Shown here one piece after another: positions 25,770 to 33,669 of a stretch of 64,000 nucleotides of DNA. Numbering within the stretch: position 1 is the first letter of the stretch; the number at the start of each line of letters is the position of its first letter. The notes under the pieces are model-generated. The model had not been told where the DNA came from and searched no databases. It saw only the letters and a list, made by a program, of their open reading frames with translations. The DNA is taken from positions 3,348,001 through 3,412,000 of the forward strand of contig NZ_AP024652.1 of the NCBI RefSeq assembly GCF_019977315.1. Direction: 5' to 3'. A program made the translations under genes and the position numbers. This DNA comes from Arthrobacter sp. StoSoilB22 (lineage in GTDB: Bacteria; Actinomycetota; Actinomycetes; Actinomycetales; Micrococcaceae).

Positions 25770-25903
25770 GTTGCGAGGCCCGCTCTACACCCTAAGACGA
25801 GCGGAAAGCCTGCAAAGCAGGCCTCACAACACGCACCCCCTCGTTGCGAGGCCCGCTCTACACCCTAAGACGAGCGGAAAGCCTGCAAAGCAGGCCTCGC
25901 AAC
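25770..25903. repeat. Two 61-bp cloverleaf-like repeats in tandem
   Basis: Copies at 25770-25830 and 25843-25903 differ at one base. Each has outer arms GTTGCGAGG...CCTCGCAAC and two inner hairpins: CCGCTC...GAGCGG with a 13-base loop, and GCCTGC-AAA-GCAGGC. The fold is a three-way junction. It lies between the convergent ends of lacI and the fructosidase gene and could serve as a bidirectional terminator. Confidence 0.8.
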
Positions 25904-25927
25904 GGACGCACGACGGCGGCCTGCCGC

Positions 25928-27310
25928 CTACTCGGGCAGCGTCAACTCCCAGACGTCGGCAGTCGCGCCATCGGGCAAGGTGAGCTGCCATTCCTCCCCC
26001 GGAGCCGGGTAAGCCCGGACGGTGGTGGCCACGGAACCGGTGCGGTAAACCTCCACGAGGGACGCATCGATAAAGATGCGCAACTGCTCGTCCGGAGTCA
26101 GGGAGCCTGCGTAAACCACTTGAGCGGCGGCCCCGGACCCAAGCACCAGCTCCACGGAACCGGCACCTGCAGCACCCCGGACCAGCACTTCGGCGAATTC
26201 GGGAACCGCAACGGCACCGGCAGCACCTGTAACCACAGCAGTACCCCGATACGCCTCAACCTCGGGCGCAGGAGAAACAGCGAGCGCCCCGCCAACCACG
26301 GACAAAACCCGGGGGTGCGTCAACACACCCGACCACCCGGCGTCGTCGACTTCTTTTTGCGTGCGGCCCCGGCGACCATCACGTCCTGGCCCCTCGTTGG
26401 CCCACCCCCACAGCAGTGCCGCGGGTGAGGACCCATGGGCGAGCTGCACAATCTGAGGAGCGTAGAAGTCGCGGCCGAAATCGGACTTCCCCCCGGAGGA
26501 AGGCGCAAACACCGGCAGCCCGGACACAGGGTCCAAGGACAGGGACCCGATCAGGTGCCCTACCCCGTTGGCGTGTTCGTGGTCGTCGCCGGAGAGCCAC
26601 AGGGAGAACATCATGACCCAGCTGGACCCAGCGGAAGAAGAAGGCACTTCCACCAGCTGCGGGCATTCCCAGATCTCGGCGGGCGTATGGGCAGCGGCCA
26701 CGGGGTGGTCGCTGGTGAGCCAGATGCCCTGGTACTCCCACGCGTCCATGTCAGACACCGTGTACAAAAGCAAAGCGGCGCGGCCGTCGGACAGACCTGC
26801 CCCTTGCATGGCGTAACGCGCACCGCCAAACCAAAAAATAAAAGGGTCCCGCACTGCGGTGACCAGCGGATCCGAGGGCATTGACGCCGCAACGTGCCCG
26901 TCCTGTTCCCAGGAAACAAGGTCGGCGGAGCCGCGGGCAATGACCACCTGGGAATGACCCCCGTGGTCCTTGATACCGGAATAACAAGCGGTTGGCACGC
27001 CGTCGTCGTCGGTCACCACACCGGTCCAGCATCCAGCGGAGTCAGGGCCGCCCGCCTGCGGCGAAAGCGCTACGGGGTGCTCTTCCCAGCGCACTAAATC
27101 AGTGGAGCTCACATGCCCCCAGTTGATCTGGGAGTGCCGCGCGGACAGGGGGTTGTACTGGAAGAACACGTGGTAGCGGCCGTTGATGTAGCTGACACCG
27201 TTGGGATCGTTGATCCATCCCTGCGCAGGCCGCGGGTGGAAGCGCGGGAAGGCGGGATCCGGGTGCGTCGCCGCCATGGAAAGAGAGGAAGAGAGTGCAA
27301 GGTCCGTCAA
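25928..27310 (-). CDS. Glycoside hydrolase family 32 beta-fructosidase
   Basis: 460 residues. The catalytic motifs are WINDPNG with nucleophile Asp35, RDP with Asp155, and WEC with general acid Glu215; the C-terminal 120 residues form the usual GH32 beta-sandwich. There is no signal peptide, so it acts in the cytoplasm on an imported fructoside such as sucrose or a fructo-oligosaccharide. I chose TTG 27310 because it has AAAGGGG five bases upstream; TTG 27325 and ATG 27277 are alternatives. Last gene of a four-gene operon. Confidence 0.87.
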   Translation of the reverse strand: MTDLALSSSLSMAATHPDPAFPRFHPRPAQGWINDPNGVSYINGRYHVFFQYNPLSARHSQINWGHVSSTDLVRWEEHPVALSPQAGGPDSAGCWTGVVTDDDGVPTACYSGIKDHGGHSQVVIARGSADLVSWEQDGHVAASMPSDPLVTAVRDPFIFWFGGARYAMQGAGLSDGRAALLLYTVSDMDAWEYQGIWLTSDHPVAAAHTPAEIWECPQLVEVPSSSAGSSWVMMFSLWLSGDDHEHANGVGHLIGSLSLDPVSGLPVFAPSSGGKSDFGRDFYAPQIVQLAHGSSPAALLWGWANEGPGRDGRRGRTQKEVDDAGWSGVLTHPRVLSVVGGALAVSPAPEVEAYRGTAVVTGAAGAVAVPEFAEVLVRGAAGAGSVELVLGSGAAAQVVYAGSLTPDEQLRIFIDASLVEVYRTGSVATTVRAYPAPGEEWQLTLPDGATADVWELTLPE

Positions 27311-27337
27311 CGGAACCCCTTTCAAAAAGATCGGTAA

Positions 27338-28210
27338 TTACTTGCCCGTGCCTGCGGTGAGCCCGTCCTGCAGCGCGCGTTGGCCGAACATGAACACCAC
27401 CAGCGCGGGAATCATGGAGAGGACAACGCCGGCCAGGACCACGGAGATGCTTCCGGTGCCGAGGTTGCCTTGGAGCGAGACCAAGCCCAGGGGCAGGGTG
27501 AAGTTCTGCTCGGAGATGGTCATAATCAGTGGCCTGAAGAACTCGTTCCAGTGGAAGTTGAACGCCAGGATGCCCACAATGGCCAGGCCAGGCATGGCCA
27601 GCGGTGCATACACCGAGCGGAACGTCCGCCACGGCGAGGCACCGTCGATCGCGGCCGCTTCAGCGAGCTCGCCCGGCAACCCCATGAAGTACTGGCGCAT
27701 CAGGAAGGTGCCGAACGCCGTCGGGATGGCCGGAATGATCAGCGCGAGCAGTGTGTCGGAGAGTCCAACGCCGCGGATCAGCATGAAGACGGGCACAATG
27801 GTGACCTGCGCAGGCACCATCATGGTGGCCAGCACGATCGAGAACAGCGCGCCGCGCCCCCGGAACTTCAAGTGCGCAAACGCGTAGCCTGCCAGCGCTG
27901 CGGTGATCATCTGCCCCACCGCGATCAAACCGGTCACCAGGGCACTGTTAATGACCAGGGCCACGATGTTGAGCTGCTTGAACACTTGCTCATAAGAGGT
28001 CAGGTCCGGGTTCAGCGGCAGGAACGCGGGCGGCAGCTGGAAGGATTCCGACGGCGGTCGCAGCGAAGTGGACAACGTCCACATCACCGGGCCCAGGACG
28101 AAGACGGATGCGATCAGCAAGACAACCACGCGGATGGCTACGGACCAGTCGCGCTTCTTCCGCTTCACTACAGGCGCCGTGGTGGTGACACGTTCTTGAA
28201 TGGTGGTCAT
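27338..28210 (-). CDS. Carbohydrate ABC transporter permease (MalG type)
   Basis: 290 residues from ATG 28210, six membrane helices. The EAA loop is ELAEAAAIDGASPWRTFRSVYAPLAMPG near residue 190. Pairs with the MalF-type permease encoded 8 bp upstream. No ATPase gene is present in the operon, so a shared MsiK-like ATPase is expected, as in other actinobacteria (inference). Confidence 0.9.
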   Translation of the reverse strand: MTTIQERVTTTAPVVKRKKRDWSVAIRVVVLLIASVFVLGPVMWTLSTSLRPPSESFQLPPAFLPLNPDLTSYEQVFKQLNIVALVINSALVTGLIAVGQMITAALAGYAFAHLKFRGRGALFSIVLATMMVPAQVTIVPVFMLIRGVGLSDTLLALIIPAIPTAFGTFLMRQYFMGLPGELAEAAAIDGASPWRTFRSVYAPLAMPGLAIVGILAFNFHWNEFFRPLIMTISEQNFTLPLGLVSLQGNLGTGSISVVLAGVVLSMIPALVVFMFGQRALQDGLTAGTGK

Positions 28211-28218
28211 GGCGGGCC

Positions 28219-29181
28219 TTACTGGTAGAAGACGAATCGTTTGCTGAGCCGGAATTGCGCGGCGGTGATGGCCATGATGATCAGGGTCAGGATCACGCCG
28301 ATCGCCGATGCCTGGCCGAACTCAAGGCGCTGGAACGCGGACTCGAAGATCACCATCACGGCTGTTCGTGTTGAGTCACCGGGTCCGCCGCGGGTGAGCA
28401 CGTAGGGCTGATCGAACACTTGCAGCGCGTTGATGATCGCCATCACCGAGGCCACCAAGGTGGTGGGGCTCAGCAGGGGCAGGGTGACGAACCAGTGCTT
28501 TCGCCAACCCGTGGCACCGTCAATCGACGCGGCCTCATACGTCTCCACCGGAATGGAGGCCAGCCCGCCAATGAACAGCAGGAACGAGAAGCCGAAGTTC
28601 TGCCACACATAGACAAGAATTACGACGGCGGCTGACCCGGTTGGCGTTGTCAGCCACGGGACCGCTGGGATGCCAACGATGGACAGCAACCAGTTCACGA
28701 CGCCGAATTGCTCGTTGAAGAGGTACCGCATGAAAATCGATACTGATGCCGCGGAGAGGATCAGCGGGAAGAAGAATGCCGATCGGAAGAACACCCTAAG
28801 CCAGGATGGGAGCTTCTCCTGCACCATGATCGCCAGGCCAAGTGCCAGTCCGAGCTGGAGGGCCACAGCCACCACCACGAACACGATGGTGTTCAGGAAT
28901 GACACCCTGACGGTGGGGTCCTGTACCACCTCAGCGAAGTTGTCGAAGCCCACGAACGTTGGTGCCGAGATGATGTCCCAGCGGAAGAACGCGAGCGCGA
29001 TCGAAGCGACGATTGGCAGCAAGGTGAAGATGCCCATGCCCACGATGGTGGGCGCCAGAAAAGCCCAGGGCAGCCAGCGCTGCTGCATCCGGCCGCGCTT
29101 GGACGGCTGCGCGTGTTTGTGGGTCGGCTTCCGTCCCGACTCGCTCCCCGTCCCCGTTGGCGTACTGGTTGCGGTGCTCAT
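28219..29181 (-). CDS. Carbohydrate ABC transporter permease (MalF/UgpA type)
   Basis: 320 residues from ATG 29181, six membrane helices after a basic N-terminal tail (SESGRKPTHKHAQPSKRGR). The EAA loop is ETYEAASIDGATGWRKHWFVTLPLLSP. The ATG overlaps the stop of the binding-protein gene (ATGA). Confidence 0.9.
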   Translation of the reverse strand: MSTATSTPTGTGSESGRKPTHKHAQPSKRGRMQQRWLPWAFLAPTIVGMGIFTLLPIVASIALAFFRWDIISAPTFVGFDNFAEVVQDPTVRVSFLNTIVFVVVAVALQLGLALGLAIMVQEKLPSWLRVFFRSAFFFPLILSAASVSIFMRYLFNEQFGVVNWLLSIVGIPAVPWLTTPTGSAAVVILVYVWQNFGFSFLLFIGGLASIPVETYEAASIDGATGWRKHWFVTLPLLSPTTLVASVMAIINALQVFDQPYVLTRGGPGDSTRTAVMVIFESAFQRLEFGQASAIGVILTLIIMAITAAQFRLSKRFVFYQ

Positions 29182-30596
29182 GGCTGCCTCCTCAGGGCCA
29201 ATTCAAGATCGCGCTGCATGGAAGTAAGGGCGTCCTTGAGTTGACGCTCGTCTCCACTGACAGCCAGGCTTACGTTTTTCATGAGGGCTGTTTCCACGGA
29301 AGCCTGCTGGGGTGGCGCTGGAATGGGACCTGTGGTGGGGAACCTGTCCAGGGTGTCGTAGAAGACCTTCCAGTTCCGCGGACCTGTTCCTGCGTAGAGC
29401 TGTTGGTTGGCCATTGAACGACGCGCAGGGGTGGTGTTCGGTGTGGGGAACACGATTTGCATGGCTTCACGGCTGGAGCTGAACTTCACCCATTCCCACG
29501 CGGCGTCCTTGTCTTTGGCGGTCTTCATAATCGCGTAGCCCGCCGTGCCGAACTGGTGCCGCTGGGTCCGCCACTTGGGGAAGAACTGGACGTCGAAGTC
29601 GTTCTCCGTCATCCCCGCCTCGTGGAGGCCTTGCACCCAATAGCCGCCCGCCGGCGTCGTACCTATCCTGTTGGAGGCGAAGAGGCCGATCAGCGAGTTA
29701 CCGCCGCCTTCCTCCGGCCGCACACCCAATCCGTCCTTCACGAGTCCTCGGAGGTAATCGAAGGATTCGAAGACCCTGGGATCATCGGCGTTGGGCTCAA
29801 GCCACTGGTAGCCGCCGGAGCGGAGGCTGCGTGAGGGGTCGTTGGCATAGAAACCGTCCCACAGCCATTCGCCACCCGGGGACTTGGTCTCCTTGAGGAA
29901 GCTGGTGTCATTGGCGTAGAGCCACGGCACCACTCCACCGAAGAGCCGGTTGGTCCAGTAGTACGGGGTGAAGTCCTTGGGGTTGGCCTTCTTCATGGCG
30001 GCGAGGGTGCTGCGGAAATCTGTGTGCGTCCAGTTGTCGGACGGCCGTTCCAGGCCTGCCTTGGTCAGTGCCGTGGTGTTGTAGTACATATTGGCGGCGT
30101 TCCAGTCGATGGGGAGCTGGAACAGGCTGCCCTTGTACATGAACGCTTCCACCAGGCTGGGGTGGACATCCTCGAAGTATTCGCGCATATGATCGGCGTC
30201 GCGGCGCAGGTACTCATCCAGCGGGTGGGCCAGTTTCTCTGCGAAGAGTTGGGCGCCTTCCGTAGCCACGTACACGACGTCCGGCGGGGTGCCTGCTGCA
30301 ACCATGGTGAGGATCTTGGTGAAGAAGTCCTTCCAGTCCACCGCTTGGATTGCCTGGACCTTGACCTTGATTTCGGGGTGGACCTTGGCGAAAGCGTCGA
30401 TGACCTTCTGGCGGGCTTCAGCGTCCGCGGCGGTACCCATGATGGCGATGCTGAGGCTATTGTCTCCGCGGCCTGGAATGTCGGCCCCGGTCAAGCGCGG
30501 CCACGACGCCGCTGTGACTCCAACAATTCCTGCGCCGAGGGCTGTGAGGGCACTCCTACGTGTGAATTCACGCAAAGCCCCATTGGTTCCCGACAT
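29178..30596 (-). CDS. Sugar ABC transporter substrate-binding protein with Tat-like signal
   Basis: 472 residues from ATG 30596, with GAAGGAAA six bases upstream. The N-terminus REFTRRSALTALGAGIVGVTAASW is a twin-arginine-type signal without a lipobox Cys, unusual for an actinobacterial sugar-binding protein. The mature part is a family 1 extracellular solute-binding protein (LSIAIMGTAADAEARQKVIDAFAKVHPEIKVKVQ; VYVATEGAQLFAEKLAHPLDEYL). Ligand is probably a fructoside, given the linked GH32 enzyme. First gene of the operon, downstream of two LacI-type operators. Confidence 0.86.
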   Translation of the reverse strand: MSGTNGALREFTRRSALTALGAGIVGVTAASWPRLTGADIPGRGDNSLSIAIMGTAADAEARQKVIDAFAKVHPEIKVKVQAIQAVDWKDFFTKILTMVAAGTPPDVVYVATEGAQLFAEKLAHPLDEYLRRDADHMREYFEDVHPSLVEAFMYKGSLFQLPIDWNAANMYYNTTALTKAGLERPSDNWTHTDFRSTLAAMKKANPKDFTPYYWTNRLFGGVVPWLYANDTSFLKETKSPGGEWLWDGFYANDPSRSLRSGGYQWLEPNADDPRVFESFDYLRGLVKDGLGVRPEEGGGNSLIGLFASNRIGTTPAGGYWVQGLHEAGMTENDFDVQFFPKWRTQRHQFGTAGYAIMKTAKDKDAAWEWVKFSSSREAMQIVFPTPNTTPARRSMANQQLYAGTGPRNWKVFYDTLDRFPTTGPIPAPPQQASVETALMKNVSLAVSGDERQLKDALTSMQRDLELALRRQP

Positions 30597-30610
30597 GTAG
30601 ATTTCCTTCC

Positions 30611-30624
30611 CTAACACGTGTTAG
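30611..30624. promoter_or_regulatory. LacI-type operator O1
   Basis: Perfect palindrome CTAACACGTGTTAG centred at 30617/30618, 15 bp upstream of the binding-protein start. The central CG and the flanks are typical of LacI/GalR-family sites. Confidence 0.7.
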
Positions 30625-30642
30625 GAAGCCTATTCCTGTCAC

Positions 30643-30657
30643 CTAACACGTGTCAAG
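30643..30657. promoter_or_regulatory. LacI-type operator O2
   Basis: Near-palindrome CTAACACGTGTCAAG centred at 30649/30650, exactly 32 bp (about three helical turns) from the first operator, so two dimers could bind on one face of the DNA. Confidence 0.65.
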
Positions 30658-30751
30658 CATCACAGGAATGTTGCCAAGGGCTCACCTTCGGCCGCCACGC
30701 TCGGGGGCGGCTCACACGAGCTATCCAGAGAACTGTGGCAGTCTAGTCTGA

Positions 30752-31663
30752 ATGAGTTCCCAGCAATTCCGCACCAGCGGGAGGTCGAGCAAACGGCCGC
30801 TTCAAGGACGCCCCGCCGGCGCGGGCACAGGATTTCTCTTCTGCCTCGCCGCGATTGCCAGCGCCGTTGGCCTGGCCGCGACGTACTACTTCTTTGTGCG
30901 CACCACCGCCGGCCAGTTCATCGACGAGTCCGCACTGGTTGAAGCTACCGTTCTGGGCGGAACAGCCGGCAGGGCTTCCACCGAATTCCTGGATATGCTC
31001 CCCATGCTTTCGCTGGCAATTGCAGCCATCATGGTTCTCTTCGTGACCGTGGCGCGCAGGCGATGGACCGCCGCCGTAATCGCAGTGGCAGCGTGCATCG
31101 CCGCCAACGCAGCCACACAAATTCTCAAGCTCCTCATCCCGGACCGGCCCGACCGCGGCGTACAAACACTCGTACTGAACTCACTCCCCTCCGGACACAC
31201 CACACTGGCCGCGTCCGCCGCAGCCGCCGTGTTCCTCATGGTCTCGCCCCGCTGGCGCCCCCTGGCAGGCTTCCTCGGCAGCACCTTCGCTGTAGCAACA
31301 GGCGTCTCCACGCTCATCAACCAGTGGCACCGCCCGGCCGACGTCGTGGCCGCATTCCTGGTAGTGGCCGTCGTCATGCTCCCGGCAGGATGGCTCATCC
31401 TCCGCACCGGCAACAGCTGGAACGTCTGGGCGGGTTACGGCGAACACTGGGCCGCTTCCCGGCTGTGGGTGTGGCTTACCGTTGCGGCCCTGGCGATCGC
31501 TACTTTTGTTGCCGCCTACTCGCTGCTCCAGGTCATGCCCGGCCTCAGCACAGACAGCACCATCGACTACTTCTGGGCCGGCACCGCCTTCATCGTGATC
31601 GCCGGATACCTGTCCGCCCTTGGTGGCACGTGGCTATTTGGCATGGCGGCGCGCAAGGGCTGA
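30752..31663 (+). CDS. PAP2-superfamily membrane phosphatase
   Basis: 303 residues from ATG 30752. Acid-phosphatase motifs are complete: Lys126 to RP132-133 (KLLIPDRP), PSGH 146-149, and SxxNQWHRPADV with His193 and Asp197. It has about seven membrane helices. Members hydrolyse lipid phosphates such as undecaprenyl diphosphate or phosphatidic acid; the substrate cannot be told here. It is divergent from the sugar transporter operon. Confidence 0.85.
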   Translation: MSSQQFRTSGRSSKRPLQGRPAGAGTGFLFCLAAIASAVGLAATYYFFVRTTAGQFIDESALVEATVLGGTAGRASTEFLDMLPMLSLAIAAIMVLFVTVARRRWTAAVIAVAACIAANAATQILKLLIPDRPDRGVQTLVLNSLPSGHTTLAASAAAAVFLMVSPRWRPLAGFLGSTFAVATGVSTLINQWHRPADVVAAFLVVAVVMLPAGWLILRTGNSWNVWAGYGEHWAASRLWVWLTVAALAIATFVAAYSLLQVMPGLSTDSTIDYFWAGTAFIVIAGYLSALGGTWLFGMAARKG

Positions 31664-31711
31664 CGCTCCTTGTGGGGCGATCGGCGCTAAGGGGTGCGCC
31701 GCACCCGGCGC

Positions 31712-31981
31712 TTAGTCCTCTGGACGGACCGAGTCGAAGAATTTGGGCTCCGGGGAAGGCGAAACGCGGTTCCGGGCCTGCTCCTGGATGAAGTGCCGAT
31801 CCTCATCGGTGAGCACCGTGCCACCATGGGCATCCATGGTGTCCCCCTCCCCCGTTTCCGCATTGATGATCGCGGTGACGGTCCTCGGCACAATCATGGT
31901 TCCCGGATTGTCGACGAGCCATTGCTGTGTTTCGGGAGAAAGCTGGTCCCAAAATTCTTTGATGTGCACAACGATCAGCAC
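31712..31981 (-). CDS. Small uncharacterised protein
   Basis: 89 residues, read as MLIVVHIKEFWDQLSPETQQWLVDNPGTMIVPRTV and ending in an acidic tail (PKFFDSVRPED). The pattern FWDQLSPETQQWLVDNPG is reminiscent of short actinobacterial proteins of unknown function. Codon use is normal for the neighbourhood. The start could be the ATG at 31981 or the GTG five codons later. No membrane segment is seen. I do not recognise a function. Confidence 0.6.
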   Translation of the reverse strand: MLIVVHIKEFWDQLSPETQQWLVDNPGTMIVPRTVTAIINAETGEGDTMDAHGGTVLTDEDRHFIQEQARNRVSPSPEPKFFDSVRPED

Positions 31982-32200
31982 TGCCCTTCATTGGTGGGGG
32001 TAGATTCGCAAACTGCGCCATGCGCGACGGTGGAACACTCGGTTGATCAGGGACGGAGGTGCTCTTCTAGGCTACGCCGACCCGCGCCGATTCCACCCTG
32101 CAATCACCAACATTTTCGGGGATGACGTCGACTACTTACTCCTCATGAGTTACAGTTAGTCCAATCGATGGACAAACAACTGCTAAGCACAGGAGCTCGC

Positions 32201-33568
32201 ATGTCATCCACCCTCAGGCCCGACTCCCGCAAATCCGCCCCGCGCCGGAGCACCCCGGCTGGCACCGTTCCCGCATCCCGCGATTTGGTGGTGGACTTCA
32301 TCCGCGTTGCCTGCATGTTTGCTGTTGTTGCGGTTCATTTGCTCATGATGGGGATCAGCGTGGACGAGTCCGGCATCGGCGTGGGCAATCCCCTGACGTC
32401 GTTGAGCTGGTTTGCGCAAGGTACGTGGTTCGGCCAGGTCATGCCCCTGTTCTTTATTGTGGGCGGCTTCGCCTCGCTCACGTCGTGGCGCAGCCTGAAG
32501 CGTAGAGGCGGCGATGCCGGCGATTACCTCAGGAACAGGGTGCTGCGGTTGGTTCGGCCTACGGTCGCCTTGTACATCTTCCTCGCCATTGCTTTGTGGA
32601 GTGCGACGGCGGCTGGTGTCCCCGTCGATTTGCTCACCGTTATCGCTGCGGGCGCCGGAGTGCAGTTGTGGTTCCTGGCCGCGTATATTATCTGCCAAGC
32701 CATGGTCCCCACCATGGCAAAATTCCACGAGGCAGCGCCTTACCGGACCATCGCAGCGCTGGCCGCGGGCGCCGTCGTCGTCGATGTCTTTCGTCTGGGC
32801 CTGGAACGCAACCCTTGGGGTTTCGACTCGAACCCGATCGGCCTGCTGAACATGGTGTTCGTGTGGGGCCTCCTTCAACAGCTTGGGTTCTTCTACGCCG
32901 ACGGCTTCTTTGACCGTTTCGCCAAGTGGAAGCTCGTTCTTGCTGCTGCCGGCTGCTACGCCGTGATGGTTCCACTCACGCATGCCGGGCCGTATCCGGT
33001 GGACATGCTGACCAGCCAGAACCCGCCCATGTTTCCCCTGATCCTGGTAGGGCTGGCACACATTCTGTTGGTGAAGGCCGTCTACCCGGCGCTGCAGCGA
33101 TGCGTCCACATCGGTTGGGTGCAGAAGGTGATGTTCGTGGTGGGTAGTCGGGCCATGACCATCTACCTGTGGCACCTGCCGTTGATCATCGCCATGTTTG
33201 GCATTGCTCTGGTCCTGCGACTGCCGTTCCCCGAACCGGCCGGCACCGTATGGTGGCTCACCCGGCCGCTGTTCTACGTAGCTGCTTGGGCCTTGGTGCT
33301 GCTCGTTTCCACCCCGCTGGTCCGGCTGGAACTTGCCAGCACAGCGCTGGCACCGGGTGCATCGCGGCCGGCGATGTGGCGCATCGCCCTCGGAACCGTG
33401 CTGGCGATCATCCCGCCGTTCGTGGTGATGAGGTCTGCGCTGGACGTTTCGAATGCTAGCTGGGGGCTGGTGCTGCTGGTGCTCGCCGTAGCTCTGGTGT
33501 CCGGGAAGCTGCCGGACCGGGCATGGAAGACCCCGCGAAGTGTTTCGTCCGGGGCCGTGGCTTCCTGA
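32201..33568 (+). CDS. Acyltransferase family 3 membrane protein
   Basis: 455 residues from ATG 32201, with AGGAG five bases upstream. The start RDLVVDFIRVACMFAVVAVHLLMM and PLFFIVGGFASLTSWRS (His and Arg of the family) mark it as an integral membrane acyltransferase of the PF01757 family, with about ten helices. Such enzymes O-acetylate surface polysaccharides, cell-wall polymers or lipids. Its proximity to the surface-protein island is suggestive but not proof of a link. Followed by a strong terminator. Confidence 0.83.
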   Translation: MSSTLRPDSRKSAPRRSTPAGTVPASRDLVVDFIRVACMFAVVAVHLLMMGISVDESGIGVGNPLTSLSWFAQGTWFGQVMPLFFIVGGFASLTSWRSLKRRGGDAGDYLRNRVLRLVRPTVALYIFLAIALWSATAAGVPVDLLTVIAAGAGVQLWFLAAYIICQAMVPTMAKFHEAAPYRTIAALAAGAVVVDVFRLGLERNPWGFDSNPIGLLNMVFVWGLLQQLGFFYADGFFDRFAKWKLVLAAAGCYAVMVPLTHAGPYPVDMLTSQNPPMFPLILVGLAHILLVKAVYPALQRCVHIGWVQKVMFVVGSRAMTIYLWHLPLIIAMFGIALVLRLPFPEPAGTVWWLTRPLFYVAAWALVLLVSTPLVRLELASTALAPGASRPAMWRIALGTVLAIIPPFVVMRSALDVSNASWGLVLLVLAVALVSGKLPDRAWKTPRSVSSGAVAS

Positions 33569-33587
33569 CCTGCTTTGAAAGACGAAG

Positions 33588-33630
33588 GGCCGCAGAACAA
33601 CCTAATGGGGTTGTTCTGCGGCCGTTCTTT
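33588..33630. terminator. Strong bidirectional terminator
   Basis: Perfect 15-bp stem GGCCGCAGAACAACC (33588-33602) with GGTTGTTCTGCGGCC (33609-33623), loop TAATGG, then TTCTTTGTTC. It sits between the convergent acyltransferase and subtilase genes. Confidence 0.85.
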
Positions 33631-33669
33631 GTTCAAAAGAGGTCGGTAAGTCGCGACCCCCGCGAACAG

